Below are positions 34,205-43,758 of a stretch of DNA of 64,000 nucleotides, in pieces; positions within the stretch are counted from its first letter, which is position 1, and each line of letters begins with the position of its first letter. Origin of the DNA: CAZPUI01 sp964415525 (GTDB lineage Bacteria > Acidobacteriota > Holophagae > Holophagales > Holophagaceae). A model generated the notes under the pieces. That model searched no databases. It saw only the letters and a list, made by a program, of their open reading frames with translations, and was not told the DNA's origin. The position numbers were made by a program, and so were the translations under genes. Location of the stretch: positions 13,179 through 77,178 of the forward strand of contig CAYQAS010000003.1 of assembly GCA_964415525.1 (NCBI GenBank), in the 5' to 3' direction.

Positions 34205-37200
34205 TTGTCGTCTGAGCGGAGTGACCGCATTCTCGGTGCCGCCTTGCTCCAGGGCAAGCTGGACTGGGCTCTGCTGCGGGAGGCGCTCCTCAAAGGGGAA
34301 GTCACGCTGGAGACGGGTTCCGACGTGTTGCGCTTGCTGGTGGAGGAGGGCCTGCTCCAGCCTTCGGATGTGGCTGGGCTGGATAGCACCGAAGCCGGGC
34401 TCGCCCTTGAGAACCTGCCCGCGACCCGGGGCGAGGATATCCCGCTGGGTGCAGAGGCGGCGACAGGCGCAGTGCTCATGGCGATGTCCATCCCTGAGTG
34501 GCGGCAGTACCGCAACCTGCGTTTCGTTGGCGAAGGCGGCATGGGGCGCATCTATAAGGGGTTCGACGGTACCCTGCGGCGCGTGGTCGCCCTCAAATTC
34601 CTGCGGCGCACCGACTCCCAGTTCATCACCCGCTTCATGCATGAGGCCCAGCTGCAGGCGGGGCTCGAGCACCCCAACATCTGCCGGGTCTATGAAGTGG
34701 GGGAATGGCAGGGGCAGGCCTACCTCGCCATGCAGTTCATCAAGGGCGACACCCTGGAGGCGTGTGCCAAGGCGCTGACGCTGCGGGAAAAGGTGGAAAT
34801 CCTGGAGGCGGTGGCTTCGGCCATGCACTACGCCCATCGGCAGGGGCTCATCCATCGGGACCTGAAGCCCGCCAACATCATGGTGGAGCGCGGGGAAGCC
34901 GTGGCGCTGCGTCCCTTCATCCTGGACTTCGGTCTGGCCCGAGGGCTGGTGCAATCGGGCTTTACGGTGGATGGGCAGGTGGTGGGCACCTACCACTTCA
35001 TGGCGCCGGAGCAGGCCCGGGGCGCCACGGGCGAGATGGATCGCCGCACGGATGTCTACGCCCTGGGCGCGACGCTTTACGCGGTGTTGGCAGACAAGCC
35101 GCCCTTCTGGGATGCGGAAGGCGTGGAGGTGTTGAACCGCACCCTGCACCAGGAACCTGTGCCCCTGCGTCAGATCCTGCCGGAATTGCCGGAGGATCTG
35201 GAGACGGTGGTACAGAAGTGCCTGGAAAAGGAACCGGCCCGACGCTACGAGAGCGCCCGCGCCCTGGCAGAGGACCTCCGCCGCTGGCTGGACGATGAGC
35301 CCATCCTGGCCCGCAAGGCCACCCTGCGCCAGCGGATTGCCAAATACGCCCATCGCCACAAGGCGCTTGTCACGATTTCAGCATTCGCGCTGGTGGCGGT
35401 GCTCACCGCAGGCGGCATGGCGGCAACCAGCTGGGCCACCGCTCGCACCCGTGCCCGCCATGCGGCCCGGTACGGCCAGGAGGCAGAGCGCCTGGAGGCC
35501 ATGGCTCGCTACATCCACCTGCTGCCAGCCCACGACATCCAGGGCGAGCGTGTCGTACTCCGCACCCGGATGGCGGCCTTGGCGGGGGAGCGAGCGCGGA
35601 GTGGGCCGCTCTCCAAAGGTCCCTTGGCCTATGCCCTGGGGCGGGGTGCCATGGCGCTTGGGGCGGCGGAGGAGGCTCACCAGTTTTTCCAGGAGGCGCT
35701 CCAAAGGCGCTTCGACGGCCCGGATCTGCGTTTCGCCCTGGGTCGGGCCCAGGGTACGCTTTACCAGAAGGCCCTGGATGCTGCCCAACGCATTGGTGAC
35801 GCCTCTCTACGCAAGGCTGAAGAGGCCCGGGCTGAGCGCGAGTGGCTGAAGCCGGCTCTGGCGAATCTCCAGCAAGGTGCGGGCACTGCCCTGCAAGGCG
35901 CCGCCTTCGAGCAGGCCCTCCTGGACTTCTATGGTCACCGCTTCGCCTCAGCCCTTGCCAAGGCCCGGGAGGCCTTCGCCCAGGCCCCATGGTTCTACGA
36001 GGCCAAGCGCCTGGAGGCAGACATCGTCCACGCTCGGGCCATGGCGGACAAGGATCCCAAGACTTCCTTGCCGGAGCTGGAAAGGGCCGTCGTCCTCCTG
36101 CAAGAGGCTCGCCGCGTGGCTCCCAGCGATCCCAGCCTGCCCCTGGGCATCGCTCGAGTCTGGCGGGACCATATGCTGCGCAGTGCCTACATCGGCCAGG
36201 ATGGCCCGGAGGCGTTGGAAGCCTGCGGCACGGCCGCCCAGGAGGCCCTGGCGCTGGATCCAGGACTGGCGGATGCGGAAGTGGTATGGGCTCAGGGCTA
36301 CGGCGCCGCCGCCATGGGCAAGGCGTTCCGGAACCTAGATGTCGGGGGGGATGCGGAGGCAGGGATTCGGCATGCGAAGCTGGCCCAGCGACTCGACCCG
36401 GGGTCCCTCGATGCCCTTCAGGTGCACCTCTCCCTGCTTTCTCGGCTGGCCTGGAAGAACCTCACGGACCGCCAAAGGCCGGATGCCTATTTGACCGAAA
36501 TGGAGGCCCTGGCGGACCGCATCCTGGCCCGAAGCCCCCTTGATCCTCGGGCGTGCACCCTTATGGGGAGCCTGCACCGATTCCGGTTTACCAGGCTGAG
36601 TCAGGCGGGGGCCTCGCCTTGGGAGGCCTTCGAGGCGGCCCTGCGCTATTTGCATCCGGCCTCCCAGCGCTTCCCTGACTACAGCAGTCTCCAGCAAGGC
36701 CTCGGGTCCCTCTGGCTGGAGCGGGCGGAGCATGAGCGGGTGGAGGGGCTGGTGCCTCGGGAATCCGTCCGCCTCGCCCATGAGGCCTACCAGCGGGTTG
36801 TGGCAAGAAATCCGAACGATTTCCTCGCGGTAGGCGCCATTGGGACGATTCAGCTGGTCTTGGCGGATGCGCTACATGCAGCTGGTGAAGATCCCCGCAG
36901 CGCTCTGGATAAGGCGGAAACCCAGCTGCAGGCCGCAGTGAGTCTCCATCCCGGTTCTCGCGACGATTGGGAGGAACTGGCGGAGTGCGCCCTCATTCGT
37001 GCTGAGCACGCCCTCGAACATGGAGGAAACGCGCAACTGCCTTTGGCCCGAGCCCAGGAATGCCTGGCCCGCATTCGCGCACTGGATTCCGTGTCGCTGC
37101 CCATGGAACTTCGGGGGCTGCTTGTCTCCCTACGGACCCCGGGCCTTCCCCAGGTTGAAGGGCTGCGGCTCCTTGAGCGCGCAGACCAACTGTTTCAGCG

Positions 37201-37405
37201 GCCCGACGCGAGCAAACTGCGTGCACTGGCGAAATTCCATAGCCTGCCCTCATGGCTCGCCTATGCCCGTTTCTGTGTGTTGCGGGATGCGGAATCCTGG
37301 CGGAGGGCGCACGCCGCCCTGAATCAGCTCTTGGAGCAAAGCCCGAGGCACCCCCATGGAGTTCAGCTGAAACGGCTGCTCCTTAAGGAAAAGGGCCCCG
37401 GATGA
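34205..37405 (+). CDS. Transmembrane Ser/Thr protein kinase with large TPR-like C-terminus (copy 2)
   Basis: Paralogue of the kinase at 30420, with 1066 residues. The kinase domain (about 104-366) has GEGGMGRIYKG, Lys131, HRDLKPANIM (Asp219) and DFG at 241-243. A helix (about 387-408) and a TPR-like C-terminus follow. From the shared RILGAALLQGKL motif to the membrane helix the two proteins are nearly identical in long blocks. The C-terminal repeats are only distantly similar. The TTG at 34205 has TTGGGAG six bases upstream and aligns with copy 1. The pattern suggests duplication followed by fast divergence of the ligand- or partner-binding part. Confidence 0.9.
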   Translation: MSSERSDRILGAALLQGKLDWALLREALLKGEVTLETGSDVLRLLVEEGLLQPSDVAGLDSTEAGLALENLPATRGEDIPLGAEAATGAVLMAMSIPEWRQYRNLRFVGEGGMGRIYKGFDGTLRRVVALKFLRRTDSQFITRFMHEAQLQAGLEHPNICRVYEVGEWQGQAYLAMQFIKGDTLEACAKALTLREKVEILEAVASAMHYAHRQGLIHRDLKPANIMVERGEAVALRPFILDFGLARGLVQSGFTVDGQVVGTYHFMAPEQARGATGEMDRRTDVYALGATLYAVLADKPPFWDAEGVEVLNRTLHQEPVPLRQILPELPEDLETVVQKCLEKEPARRYESARALAEDLRRWLDDEPILARKATLRQRIAKYAHRHKALVTISAFALVAVLTAGGMAATSWATARTRARHAARYGQEAERLEAMARYIHLLPAHDIQGERVVLRTRMAALAGERARSGPLSKGPLAYALGRGAMALGAAEEAHQFFQEALQRRFDGPDLRFALGRAQGTLYQKALDAAQRIGDASLRKAEEARAEREWLKPALANLQQGAGTALQGAAFEQALLDFYGHRFASALAKAREAFAQAPWFYEAKRLEADIVHARAMADKDPKTSLPELERAVVLLQEARRVAPSDPSLPLGIARVWRDHMLRSAYIGQDGPEALEACGTAAQEALALDPGLADAEVVWAQGYGAAAMGKAFRNLDVGGDAEAGIRHAKLAQRLDPGSLDALQVHLSLLSRLAWKNLTDRQRPDAYLTEMEALADRILARSPLDPRACTLMGSLHRFRFTRLSQAGASPWEAFEAALRYLHPASQRFPDYSSLQQGLGSLWLERAEHERVEGLVPRESVRLAHEAYQRVVARNPNDFLAVGAIGTIQLVLADALHAAGEDPRSALDKAETQLQAAVSLHPGSRDDWEELAECALIRAEHALEHGGNAQLPLARAQECLARIRALDSVSLPMELRGLLVSLRTPGLPQVEGLRLLERADQLFQRPDASKLRALAKFHSLPSWLAYARFCVLRDAESWRRAHAALNQLLEQSPRHPHGVQLKRLLLKEKGPG

Positions 37406-37554
37406 CCAGGGCGGGGTTGGATTCTCATGGGATCTTGCCTTCGCCCTGGCCGGTGATGGCCTAGAAACACCTCGCCGGGTGTCTCAACCCGCGCCGCCCG
37501 GCCATGGATCCGCGTCTGCGGCCCGCCGCCTCGATAGAAGACTCGGGCGGGCTC

Positions 37555-38502
37555 CTAGGGTCTCGCCACGCTTGCCAGGAGAGCCTGGATGACCTGATCC
37601 GTGCTCACGCCATCCGCTTCCGCTTCGTAGGTCAGCAGCAGACGGTGGCGCATCACATCTGGCACGAGAGCCACCACATCCTCCGGCAGGACATGGTCGC
37701 GCCCAGCCAGGAAGGCCAGGGCCTTGGAGGCGCTCTGCAGGGCGAGGCCCGCCCGGGGGCTGGCGCCGCAGCGGAGCAGCTCCTTGCCCTTCCAATTCGG
37801 ACCGTGGCCCACCCGCGTCGCCTGCACGAGGTGCACGATGTAGCTCCGCAGGGCCTCGTCGAGGCGCACCTTCGCGGCGCCCTGGCCCGCCGCCAGGATC
37901 TGGCGGTCGTCCATCACTGGCAGCACCGGTTCTTCATGGCCATCCGCCCGTCGCAGGATCTCCACTTCCTCCTGCGCGCCGGGATAATCGATCCGAAGCT
38001 TGAAGAGGAAGCGGTCCATCTGCGCCTCCGGCAGCGGGAAGGTGCCCTCCTGCTCCAGGGGATTCTGGGTGGCCAGCACGAGGAAGGGATCCGGCAGCCG
38101 GAAGCTCTCATCCCCGAGCGTCACCTGCCGTTCCTCCATGGCCTCCAGCAGCGCCGCCTGCACCTTGCTGGGGGCCCGGTTGATCTCATCCGCCAACACC
38201 AGGTTCGCGAAGATCGGCCCCTTCTTGGGCGTGAAGGTCAGACTCTTTGGATCAAAGATCAGCGTCCCCACCACATCCGAGGGCAGCAGATCCGGCGTGA
38301 ACTGCACCCGCCGGAAGCCCATTCGGGTGGCTGACGCCAGCGTCTTGATCGACCGCGTCTTCGCCAAACCCGGCAGCCCCTCCAGCAGCACATGGCCTCG
38401 GCACAGCAGGGCCACCAGCAACCGGTTCAGCAGCAGCGGCTGCCCGACGATCACCTTCTGGCATTCGTGGAGGAGGGCGGTCAGGGGATGGGTGGGGGGC
38501 AT
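37555..38502 (-). CDS. MoxR-family AAA ATPase
   Basis: Cytosolic AAA+ chaperone-like ATPase of 315 residues. Walker A is GLPGLAKT (Lys48), with QFTPDLLPSDVVGT, Walker B LVLADEINRAPSKVQAALLE, sensor-1 FLVLATQNPLEQEGT and LPEAQMDRFLFKL, the classic MoxR pattern. The ATG at 38502 has AGGACCTCCC upstream; upstream in-frame codons are Pro-rich shadow. MoxR proteins usually sit beside DUF58 or VWA genes and help assemble or activate complexes, but no such partner is present. It starts 37 bases after the last gene of the chaperone-usher cluster and may be in that operon. Confidence 0.92.
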   Translation of the reverse strand: MPPTHPLTALLHECQKVIVGQPLLLNRLLVALLCRGHVLLEGLPGLAKTRSIKTLASATRMGFRRVQFTPDLLPSDVVGTLIFDPKSLTFTPKKGPIFANLVLADEINRAPSKVQAALLEAMEERQVTLGDESFRLPDPFLVLATQNPLEQEGTFPLPEAQMDRFLFKLRIDYPGAQEEVEILRRADGHEEPVLPVMDDRQILAAGQGAAKVRLDEALRSYIVHLVQATRVGHGPNWKGKELLRCGASPRAGLALQSASKALAFLAGRDHVLPEDVVALVPDVMRHRLLLTYEAEADGVSTDQVIQALLASVARP

Positions 38503-38539
38503 GGGAGGTCCTGGGATCACCCCATGATGGCAGGGGGGC

Positions 38540-39679
38540 CTAGCGGTAGGCGAAGGTGATGGTGTAGGTGCCGGTGTAGTCACCCCCGGCCTGATTGGCG
38601 CCTACGGCCAAGGTGCCGCCCAGCCAGAAGGTGGCGGTTCCGGGGTTGGTATTGCTCAATCGCACGTACCCCGTGGAGTCGACCTGACCGCCGGTACCTG
38701 ACCCGTTGCCGCCGGTGACGGCCCAGGAGCCCGCGGGGAACGTGACCGACATGGTGGCTCCCCCGGCGTTGGTGAGGGTGGCGGAGCTGGGCGTCACGAA
38801 TTGGACATAGAGGTTCTGTCCCCCGGATAGGTTGTATTGGGCTCGCCGGGGCAAGGGCGCGACGTTGACATCCCTTCCGACCAATCCCCCAGTGACGGTG
38901 CGGACGCCGGTGGATGGATTGATGGTGGCGGTACCCGCAGCGATGGGCCGAAGGAAGGTGCCAAAGTGCATGGAGGAGTTGGGAACGACCGAGAGCGCCG
39001 GCGGAGGCGTGCGCAATTCCACGCGGATCTCGAAATTGGGCGCCTCGTTGCTGGTGCCATAGTCCTGGTTGTGGGAGCACCAGTCTTCCGTGCCAACAAA
39101 TCCGTTGAATGTGCCGTCGAAGTTGGTGTCCTGGATGTTCAAGGAACTGGTATTGCCGGTGTAGATGCCCGCGGGCTGGTTGCCGTTGGTGAGATTGATG
39201 TAGCCCCCCCAGTAGAAGTTCTCCGAACGCATGGTTGCGGAGTGCGGGAAGGGGTAGTTGCCACGAAACGGCGAGCTTCGGGCATCCAGGTTACAGACCA
39301 GGGTGCCGCCACTGGAACCCGTGAGGGTGACCGCGCGGGAGAAAGACGCGCGGCTGCGAGACTCCCAAATGGTTTCGTCGCCGTCGTAGGTTTGGAGGTC
39401 GATGTAATATGCGGCGGGCCCGGCACTGAGGCCGTTCAACAGCGTGAATGTGCCACCGGAAACCCCTGAGAGCACGGGTTGGACGTAAAGCCCCGAGGCT
39501 GGCATGGTAATGCGCCCGATGGCACCGGTGGCTCTGGAGAAGATGCCGAAATTCAGCTGGCGGATCTGGTTGTTTCGATGATTGTGATTGGAATTTACCG
39601 CAGGGTGGGTGTGGGTCTGGGCGCCAAGGAGGCCTCCCACCAGAGCGCACGTGATGGGTGCGATTCGAAATGGGATCAT
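38540..39679 (-). CDS. DUF4402-type surface protein, larger, possible pilus tip subunit
   Basis: Secreted protein of 379 residues. The signal peptide is short (RIAPITCALVGGLLGAQ). The C-terminal part has the DUF4402 pattern ending WLGGTLAVGANQAGGDYTGT and then YTITFAYR. A related half-repeat (WGGYINLTNGNQPAGIYTGN) ends near residue 185, so the protein appears to be two copies of the same beta-sandwich. The larger size and final position in the operon suggest a tip or adhesin subunit. It overlaps the upstream chaperone by 4 bases. Confidence 0.75.
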   Translation of the reverse strand: MIPFRIAPITCALVGGLLGAQTHTHPAVNSNHNHRNNQIRQLNFGIFSRATGAIGRITMPASGLYVQPVLSGVSGGTFTLLNGLSAGPAAYYIDLQTYDGDETIWESRSRASFSRAVTLTGSSGGTLVCNLDARSSPFRGNYPFPHSATMRSENFYWGGYINLTNGNQPAGIYTGNTSSLNIQDTNFDGTFNGFVGTEDWCSHNQDYGTSNEAPNFEIRVELRTPPPALSVVPNSSMHFGTFLRPIAAGTATINPSTGVRTVTGGLVGRDVNVAPLPRRAQYNLSGGQNLYVQFVTPSSATLTNAGGATMSVTFPAGSWAVTGGNGSGTGGQVDSTGYVRLSNTNPGTATFWLGGTLAVGANQAGGDYTGTYTITFAYR

Positions 39680-40515
39680 GGCCGGTCACCTGCGTGGGAA
39701 TGGGCATCCCCAACGGGAATTTCCATGAGAAAACGTTCCTTGTGATCCTTGAGGACGAGAGCGTAGGGCCCATCGGGAAGGGGACGGAAAGGTGCGGCGG
39801 CAGGCGGGATGTCGAACCGGATGCGCTGACGAGGGAGGTCCCCGTAATGGACCACGTCCATGCTTGCGATTTCTTTATAGCGTCGTTGGCCCTGAATCTT
39901 GGCGTGCAAGGTCAACGTGCCTCGCAGGCCGACACGGCCCTTCTGCACAAGTTCGACCTGAAGGAAGGGATTGGGGGATTCGTTTAGATGGGCATGTTCC
40001 AAACCAAACGACGGATCGAGATTCCCGTGGATCACTTCGATGGGGACGCTCACACCAGGGATGGCCGTAAGGTTCACCCTCAGCCCTTCAGGGTGGGTCA
40101 GTTCCTTGGGCTGCGGGGCTTCGATCGGAGGCACGGCCCGCAACAGGAGGTGCACGCGGTATTCGCCTTCCGCCAAGCTTTCAGGGCGCCGAAGCTGAAG
40201 GCGCAGGACTTGGCGTTCTCCAGCTTCCAGAGTCACCTGTCGAGGTGAATAGCGGATCAGGCTCTCTGCGCTGTTGGGGAGCGTCTCTGTCTCCGCCAAT
40301 TCACCGGAAGCCAACATTTTGAAATGTTGAAAAGAGATGCGATACGTTGCCTGCTTCGACCCGGTGTTCTGGAGGTAGACCTCCGCCTGCCGCGTGCGGT
40401 CATCGAAGCGGACAGAAGGCGGAGTTACCGCGAGTTCCCCGGGGAGGGGAAGATCCTGGCCGCATGCGCTCATCGCTGAGACAGCAAGCAGGAGGGAGGC
40501 AATGGGAGGGCGCAT
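39676..40515 (-). CDS. Pilus-type periplasmic chaperone (PapD-like), copy 2
   Basis: A 279-residue protein with a signal sequence ending in SAMSACGQ, possibly a lipobox. It has PapD-like Ig strands: LAVTPPSVRFDDRTRQAEVYLQN, YRISFQHF, RYSPRQVTLEAGERQVLRLQ and EYRVHLLLRAVP. Chaperones of this fold complete pilus subunits by strand donation. It lies between the usher-like gene and the larger DUF4402 gene, so it may serve that subunit. It is a paralogue of the chaperone at 43758. Confidence 0.8.
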   Translation of the reverse strand: MRPPIASLLLAVSAMSACGQDLPLPGELAVTPPSVRFDDRTRQAEVYLQNTGSKQATYRISFQHFKMLASGELAETETLPNSAESLIRYSPRQVTLEAGERQVLRLQLRRPESLAEGEYRVHLLLRAVPPIEAPQPKELTHPEGLRVNLTAIPGVSVPIEVIHGNLDPSFGLEHAHLNESPNPFLQVELVQKGRVGLRGTLTLHAKIQGQRRYKEIASMDVVHYGDLPRQRIRFDIPPAAAPFRPLPDGPYALVLKDHKERFLMEIPVGDAHSHAGDRP

Positions 40516-40569
40516 GGCGGCAGTCTTAGCAATGAAAGATGAGAAAGGATCCGCTCCAGGTTGGCCCGG

Positions 40570-43500
40570 TCAGGGGTGGGCGGGGGGCATCCCCTGGGCT
40601 GCAGACGAGATATGTGAAGCGGAAACAACGAAAGGACGCTTGCCATCCTGAAAAAAAGCTGACGGGAGACCTTTGCGAGCCGCTTCAGCCTGTACCTTGG
40701 TGTGGAATGGACCCAGGACCAGCTGGAAGGCTGTGCCCCCCGCGTGAGGGAGAAGAAGGAGCTTCTCCTGGTGAGGGGCCAGCAGGTGGGCCGCCTGCTG
40801 GATGGTCGAAGCCTGGCTGGCCAGTTCCACACGGACCAGCCACGCTTTCGAGGGCATGAGCTGGTTCTGACTCAGTTGTTTGGCGAGAGGAAGATCGCCG
40901 GCCTTCATGGCCGCCAGCCTCTGTGCCCCGGAAGTCGGAGGTTCGTTGATCTTCAGGCCGCCAGGGGCTGCGGCTTCCGGCCCTTCCGGCACTTCCTGGA
41001 GGGGCTTCGGGGCAGGAAGGAGCTTCACGCTCAGATTCTGGCCGTCCAGCAAGCTGCCTTCTGCGTGGAAGATAAGGGTGCGGCTTGGTCCCGGAACCAC
41101 GCGCCGCTTGGCGGCGTCCTCAGGATGGACACGCAGGGTGTAGGTGCCTGGGGCTATATCTTGGAAGATGAAATAGCCGTCAAAGGCGCTTCGGACCTGA
41201 CGCACCGTCTGCCCTTTGGTGTCCAGCAACTCCACCAGGACGCCTGATACGGCGGCCTTCGTTCCCTTCTCTTCTGCGAGGACGTTGCCATCGACTTCGC
41301 CGAGGGCCACCACCGGGAGTTCCACACGGGCAGCATGCCCGGTTCGACTGACGATGCGGAGTCCGGGGTGGGTGCTGCGCCAGAGCGGATCTTCGAGGCT
41401 GGCGTTATCCACCCGGATGAAGGCGTAGGTGCCCGCCTGAACGTCGGGGATGAGGGCAATACCCTCCGCATTCGTGCGCATCGGACGCTGGAATCCATTC
41501 ACCGTGAAGCCGACCCCGGACTTCACCGGTTCCCCAGCGTCTCGTACGCCATTGTTGTTCGTATCCACATAGGCCAGCGCACTGATTGCGCCGTGGCTTT
41601 GAGAGGAGGCGGGTGTTGTGGACCAGCGACCCTGCCTGGGCTCTCTGACGAAGGTGGTTCTCAGGTTGAAGTTGGCCTGCCAGCCGATCCGGGTGGTGTA
41701 GCTCAGGTCCGTCCCCAGGCTCAGGTTCGCGAACTGGCGTTGGTAGGCCAGAGCCGTGGTGGTCTGTCCACTCTGGTTCTGGCGAACGACACTCAGGTTC
41801 AGGTAATCCTGCATCGCCAGGTGGTAGTCGGCTGAGAAGGTGTAGTCCGTGATCTCACGCCGCCCACTGAGGCTGTAGCCCACCGCGCTTCGAAGGCCAA
41901 TGCTCCGGAGGCTCCGGCTGAGGGAGAGGATCCCTCGGGTTGGGCTGATGCTACCCAGGCTGGCTTCTCCCCGGGCCCGGGTCCAATTGATGTCGTTGGA
42001 GACGTTTAGGCCCGACCAGGCCATGGAAAGCCGGTGATAAAAGGTGTCGTAGGAAACCCCCTGGGCATAGGTGCTGCTGCGCGCACCGAAGGCCGTGGAG
42101 AGGGCGTTGAACCCCCCCAATGCGCTCCCGTGAAGGTAAACCGTCAGGTCCGAACTGCGGCGAAGTGGGCCGGAGAGCCCCACCTGATTCAGGATTTCGC
42201 TGCGATAGCCATCCTGGTACATCGACTGGCGAAACGTCAGGGAACTGAACCCCAAGCCCGTCTGCAGGGTGAACTGCTGCGCCAGCTTGCCGTTGTCCAT
42301 GCGCGCCACGGAGTACTGGGTACCCAGGTGGTTCGTGTAACCCCTGAGGTTGACGGAACTGTAGCTATGCCGCGTGGTCGCGTTCCCCATGAGATCCGTC
42401 AAATCCAGGGTCATGGCGGCCAATCCCACGCTGAGCCCGGAAGCCAAGCCATATTCGGCCTCGGTCAGGGCACGCTGGCCCCCCTGATCCGGTTTTTGCG
42501 CGTAAGCGCGGTAGCGGAAGTCCCCAGCGGGGACCTGCATCGGGTTCACATCCGAGCGGTAGACCTGTTCGCGCTTCTCGCCTTGCGGCCCATAGAACAC
42601 GAGCTTGTATTCGTTCGCGCCGAAATACATCGGAACGTCGGTGAATTCATAGGTCCCATCAGGGCGGACGGCCTGGAGACCGAGGAGGGCGGTGTTGTGG
42701 TAGAGCTCCACATGCCAGCCCGGAGCAAGGTTCCCGCGGAATGTTCGGCGGTCGAAACGGTGGTCCAGGAGGAGGGGGGCGTTCGTAACGGAAAAACCAG
42801 GGCCGTAGGACCCTCCAAGAACCAGATCTGCCCCCTGGCCGAGAATGTCGCCCACCTGGAACTGGGTCGCCCGCATGGAGCCGAACAGTCCAGCGGCGGG
42901 ATCTTTCCGTCCCAGCGACATTCGGAAGTCCCGTCGGCTGCCAACCTGGTTGCTGAGTCCCAGGTATGCCTGGTGCTCCATGCCGAGGAAGTCACCGCTC
43001 GTGAGGGTGGTGCTGGTCAAGGAACGACGCGTCACCCCCGTTGACACCACACCCAGGCGGAAGGTCTGGTCGATGGCGGGGACTTCAGCCGCACCGTAAG
43101 GATTTTCAGCAGATCGATAGTGCTTCCGCTCCTCTTCCAGGTTAGTCGCGAATTTCCCGAGGTCCTTGCGGGCGGCTGCATTCCGCTCCCAGACAGCCTG
43201 GATAGGCAACTTCTCCTGAGCGGTGGCGAGAAGCGTTGACCCTCGGAGGTCCACCGCCAATCGAATGGGGAACCAGGCCTCCAGTAGGGAGACATCCACG
43301 AAGATGTCCTGGGGCTGCACTTCAAACTGTTTCGGGGAGATGACGTGCTTCCGCCCGTTCACCAGCGCGGTGCCTGTCAAGGCGTCAAAGACGAATGTGC
43401 GTTTGGGATCGATGAACCAACCCTTGGCCCTGCCATCAAGTGAATCCACCTCGATCGCGAACTGCAGCAGACGGCAGAACTCGCCGAGGGGCACCAACAC

Positions 43501-43758
43501 GCCGCCGGGAATGGGATACACCGGGAGATTGTCCGTGACCTGCTGTCCATTGAGGCTCAGCACCGTGATGAGAATCTGCTCCTCTGCCCGCTCCACAACC
43601 ACGACTCGCCCGCTGCTTGTCTTGACCCGGGTTGCCCCGGGCAGCAAAGGCGCCGCAAGGGGGGCATTGCTCGATGCTGGCGCATGGGCTACCAGCCCAA
43701 CGCCAACCAAGGCGAGCACGACCCCCAGCGGGTGGGTTGGGCGGATGGGAAAGGACAC
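40570..43758 (-). CDS. Usher-like outer-membrane protein with C-terminal SPOR domain
   Basis: Large protein of 1062 residues. After a signal peptide come a periplasmic N-domain (about 45-210) and a long beta-barrel-like region with many alternating aromatic strands (about 215-720). The barrel includes LAPGWHVELYHNTALLGLQ and YEFTDVPMYFGANEYKLVFY, typical of usher proteins. A Cna-B/SdrD-like domain starts at about 729 (YVDTNNNGVRDAGEPV, a calcium-type loop), and a carboxypeptidase-regulatory-like domain follows (about 820-900). The last 90 residues (about 971-1046) look like a SPOR domain, the peptidoglycan-binding fold of cell-division proteins. The GTG at 43758 overlaps the chaperone stop by one base. 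The SPOR tail is unusual for ushers. Confidence 0.78.
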   Translation of the reverse strand: MSFPIRPTHPLGVVLALVGVGLVAHAPASSNAPLAAPLLPGATRVKTSSGRVVVVERAEEQILITVLSLNGQQVTDNLPVYPIPGGVLVPLGEFCRLLQFAIEVDSLDGRAKGWFIDPKRTFVFDALTGTALVNGRKHVISPKQFEVQPQDIFVDVSLLEAWFPIRLAVDLRGSTLLATAQEKLPIQAVWERNAAARKDLGKFATNLEEERKHYRSAENPYGAAEVPAIDQTFRLGVVSTGVTRRSLTSTTLTSGDFLGMEHQAYLGLSNQVGSRRDFRMSLGRKDPAAGLFGSMRATQFQVGDILGQGADLVLGGSYGPGFSVTNAPLLLDHRFDRRTFRGNLAPGWHVELYHNTALLGLQAVRPDGTYEFTDVPMYFGANEYKLVFYGPQGEKREQVYRSDVNPMQVPAGDFRYRAYAQKPDQGGQRALTEAEYGLASGLSVGLAAMTLDLTDLMGNATTRHSYSSVNLRGYTNHLGTQYSVARMDNGKLAQQFTLQTGLGFSSLTFRQSMYQDGYRSEILNQVGLSGPLRRSSDLTVYLHGSALGGFNALSTAFGARSSTYAQGVSYDTFYHRLSMAWSGLNVSNDINWTRARGEASLGSISPTRGILSLSRSLRSIGLRSAVGYSLSGRREITDYTFSADYHLAMQDYLNLSVVRQNQSGQTTTALAYQRQFANLSLGTDLSYTTRIGWQANFNLRTTFVREPRQGRWSTTPASSQSHGAISALAYVDTNNNGVRDAGEPVKSGVGFTVNGFQRPMRTNAEGIALIPDVQAGTYAFIRVDNASLEDPLWRSTHPGLRIVSRTGHAARVELPVVALGEVDGNVLAEEKGTKAAVSGVLVELLDTKGQTVRQVRSAFDGYFIFQDIAPGTYTLRVHPEDAAKRRVVPGPSRTLIFHAEGSLLDGQNLSVKLLPAPKPLQEVPEGPEAAAPGGLKINEPPTSGAQRLAAMKAGDLPLAKQLSQNQLMPSKAWLVRVELASQASTIQQAAHLLAPHQEKLLLLPHAGGTAFQLVLGPFHTKVQAEAARKGLPSAFFQDGKRPFVVSASHISSAAQGMPPAHP

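Noticed and set aside
37464..37483. Small hairpin ACACC/GGTGT after kinase copy 2 as a terminator
   Set aside because: Short stem and no T run; not enough to call.
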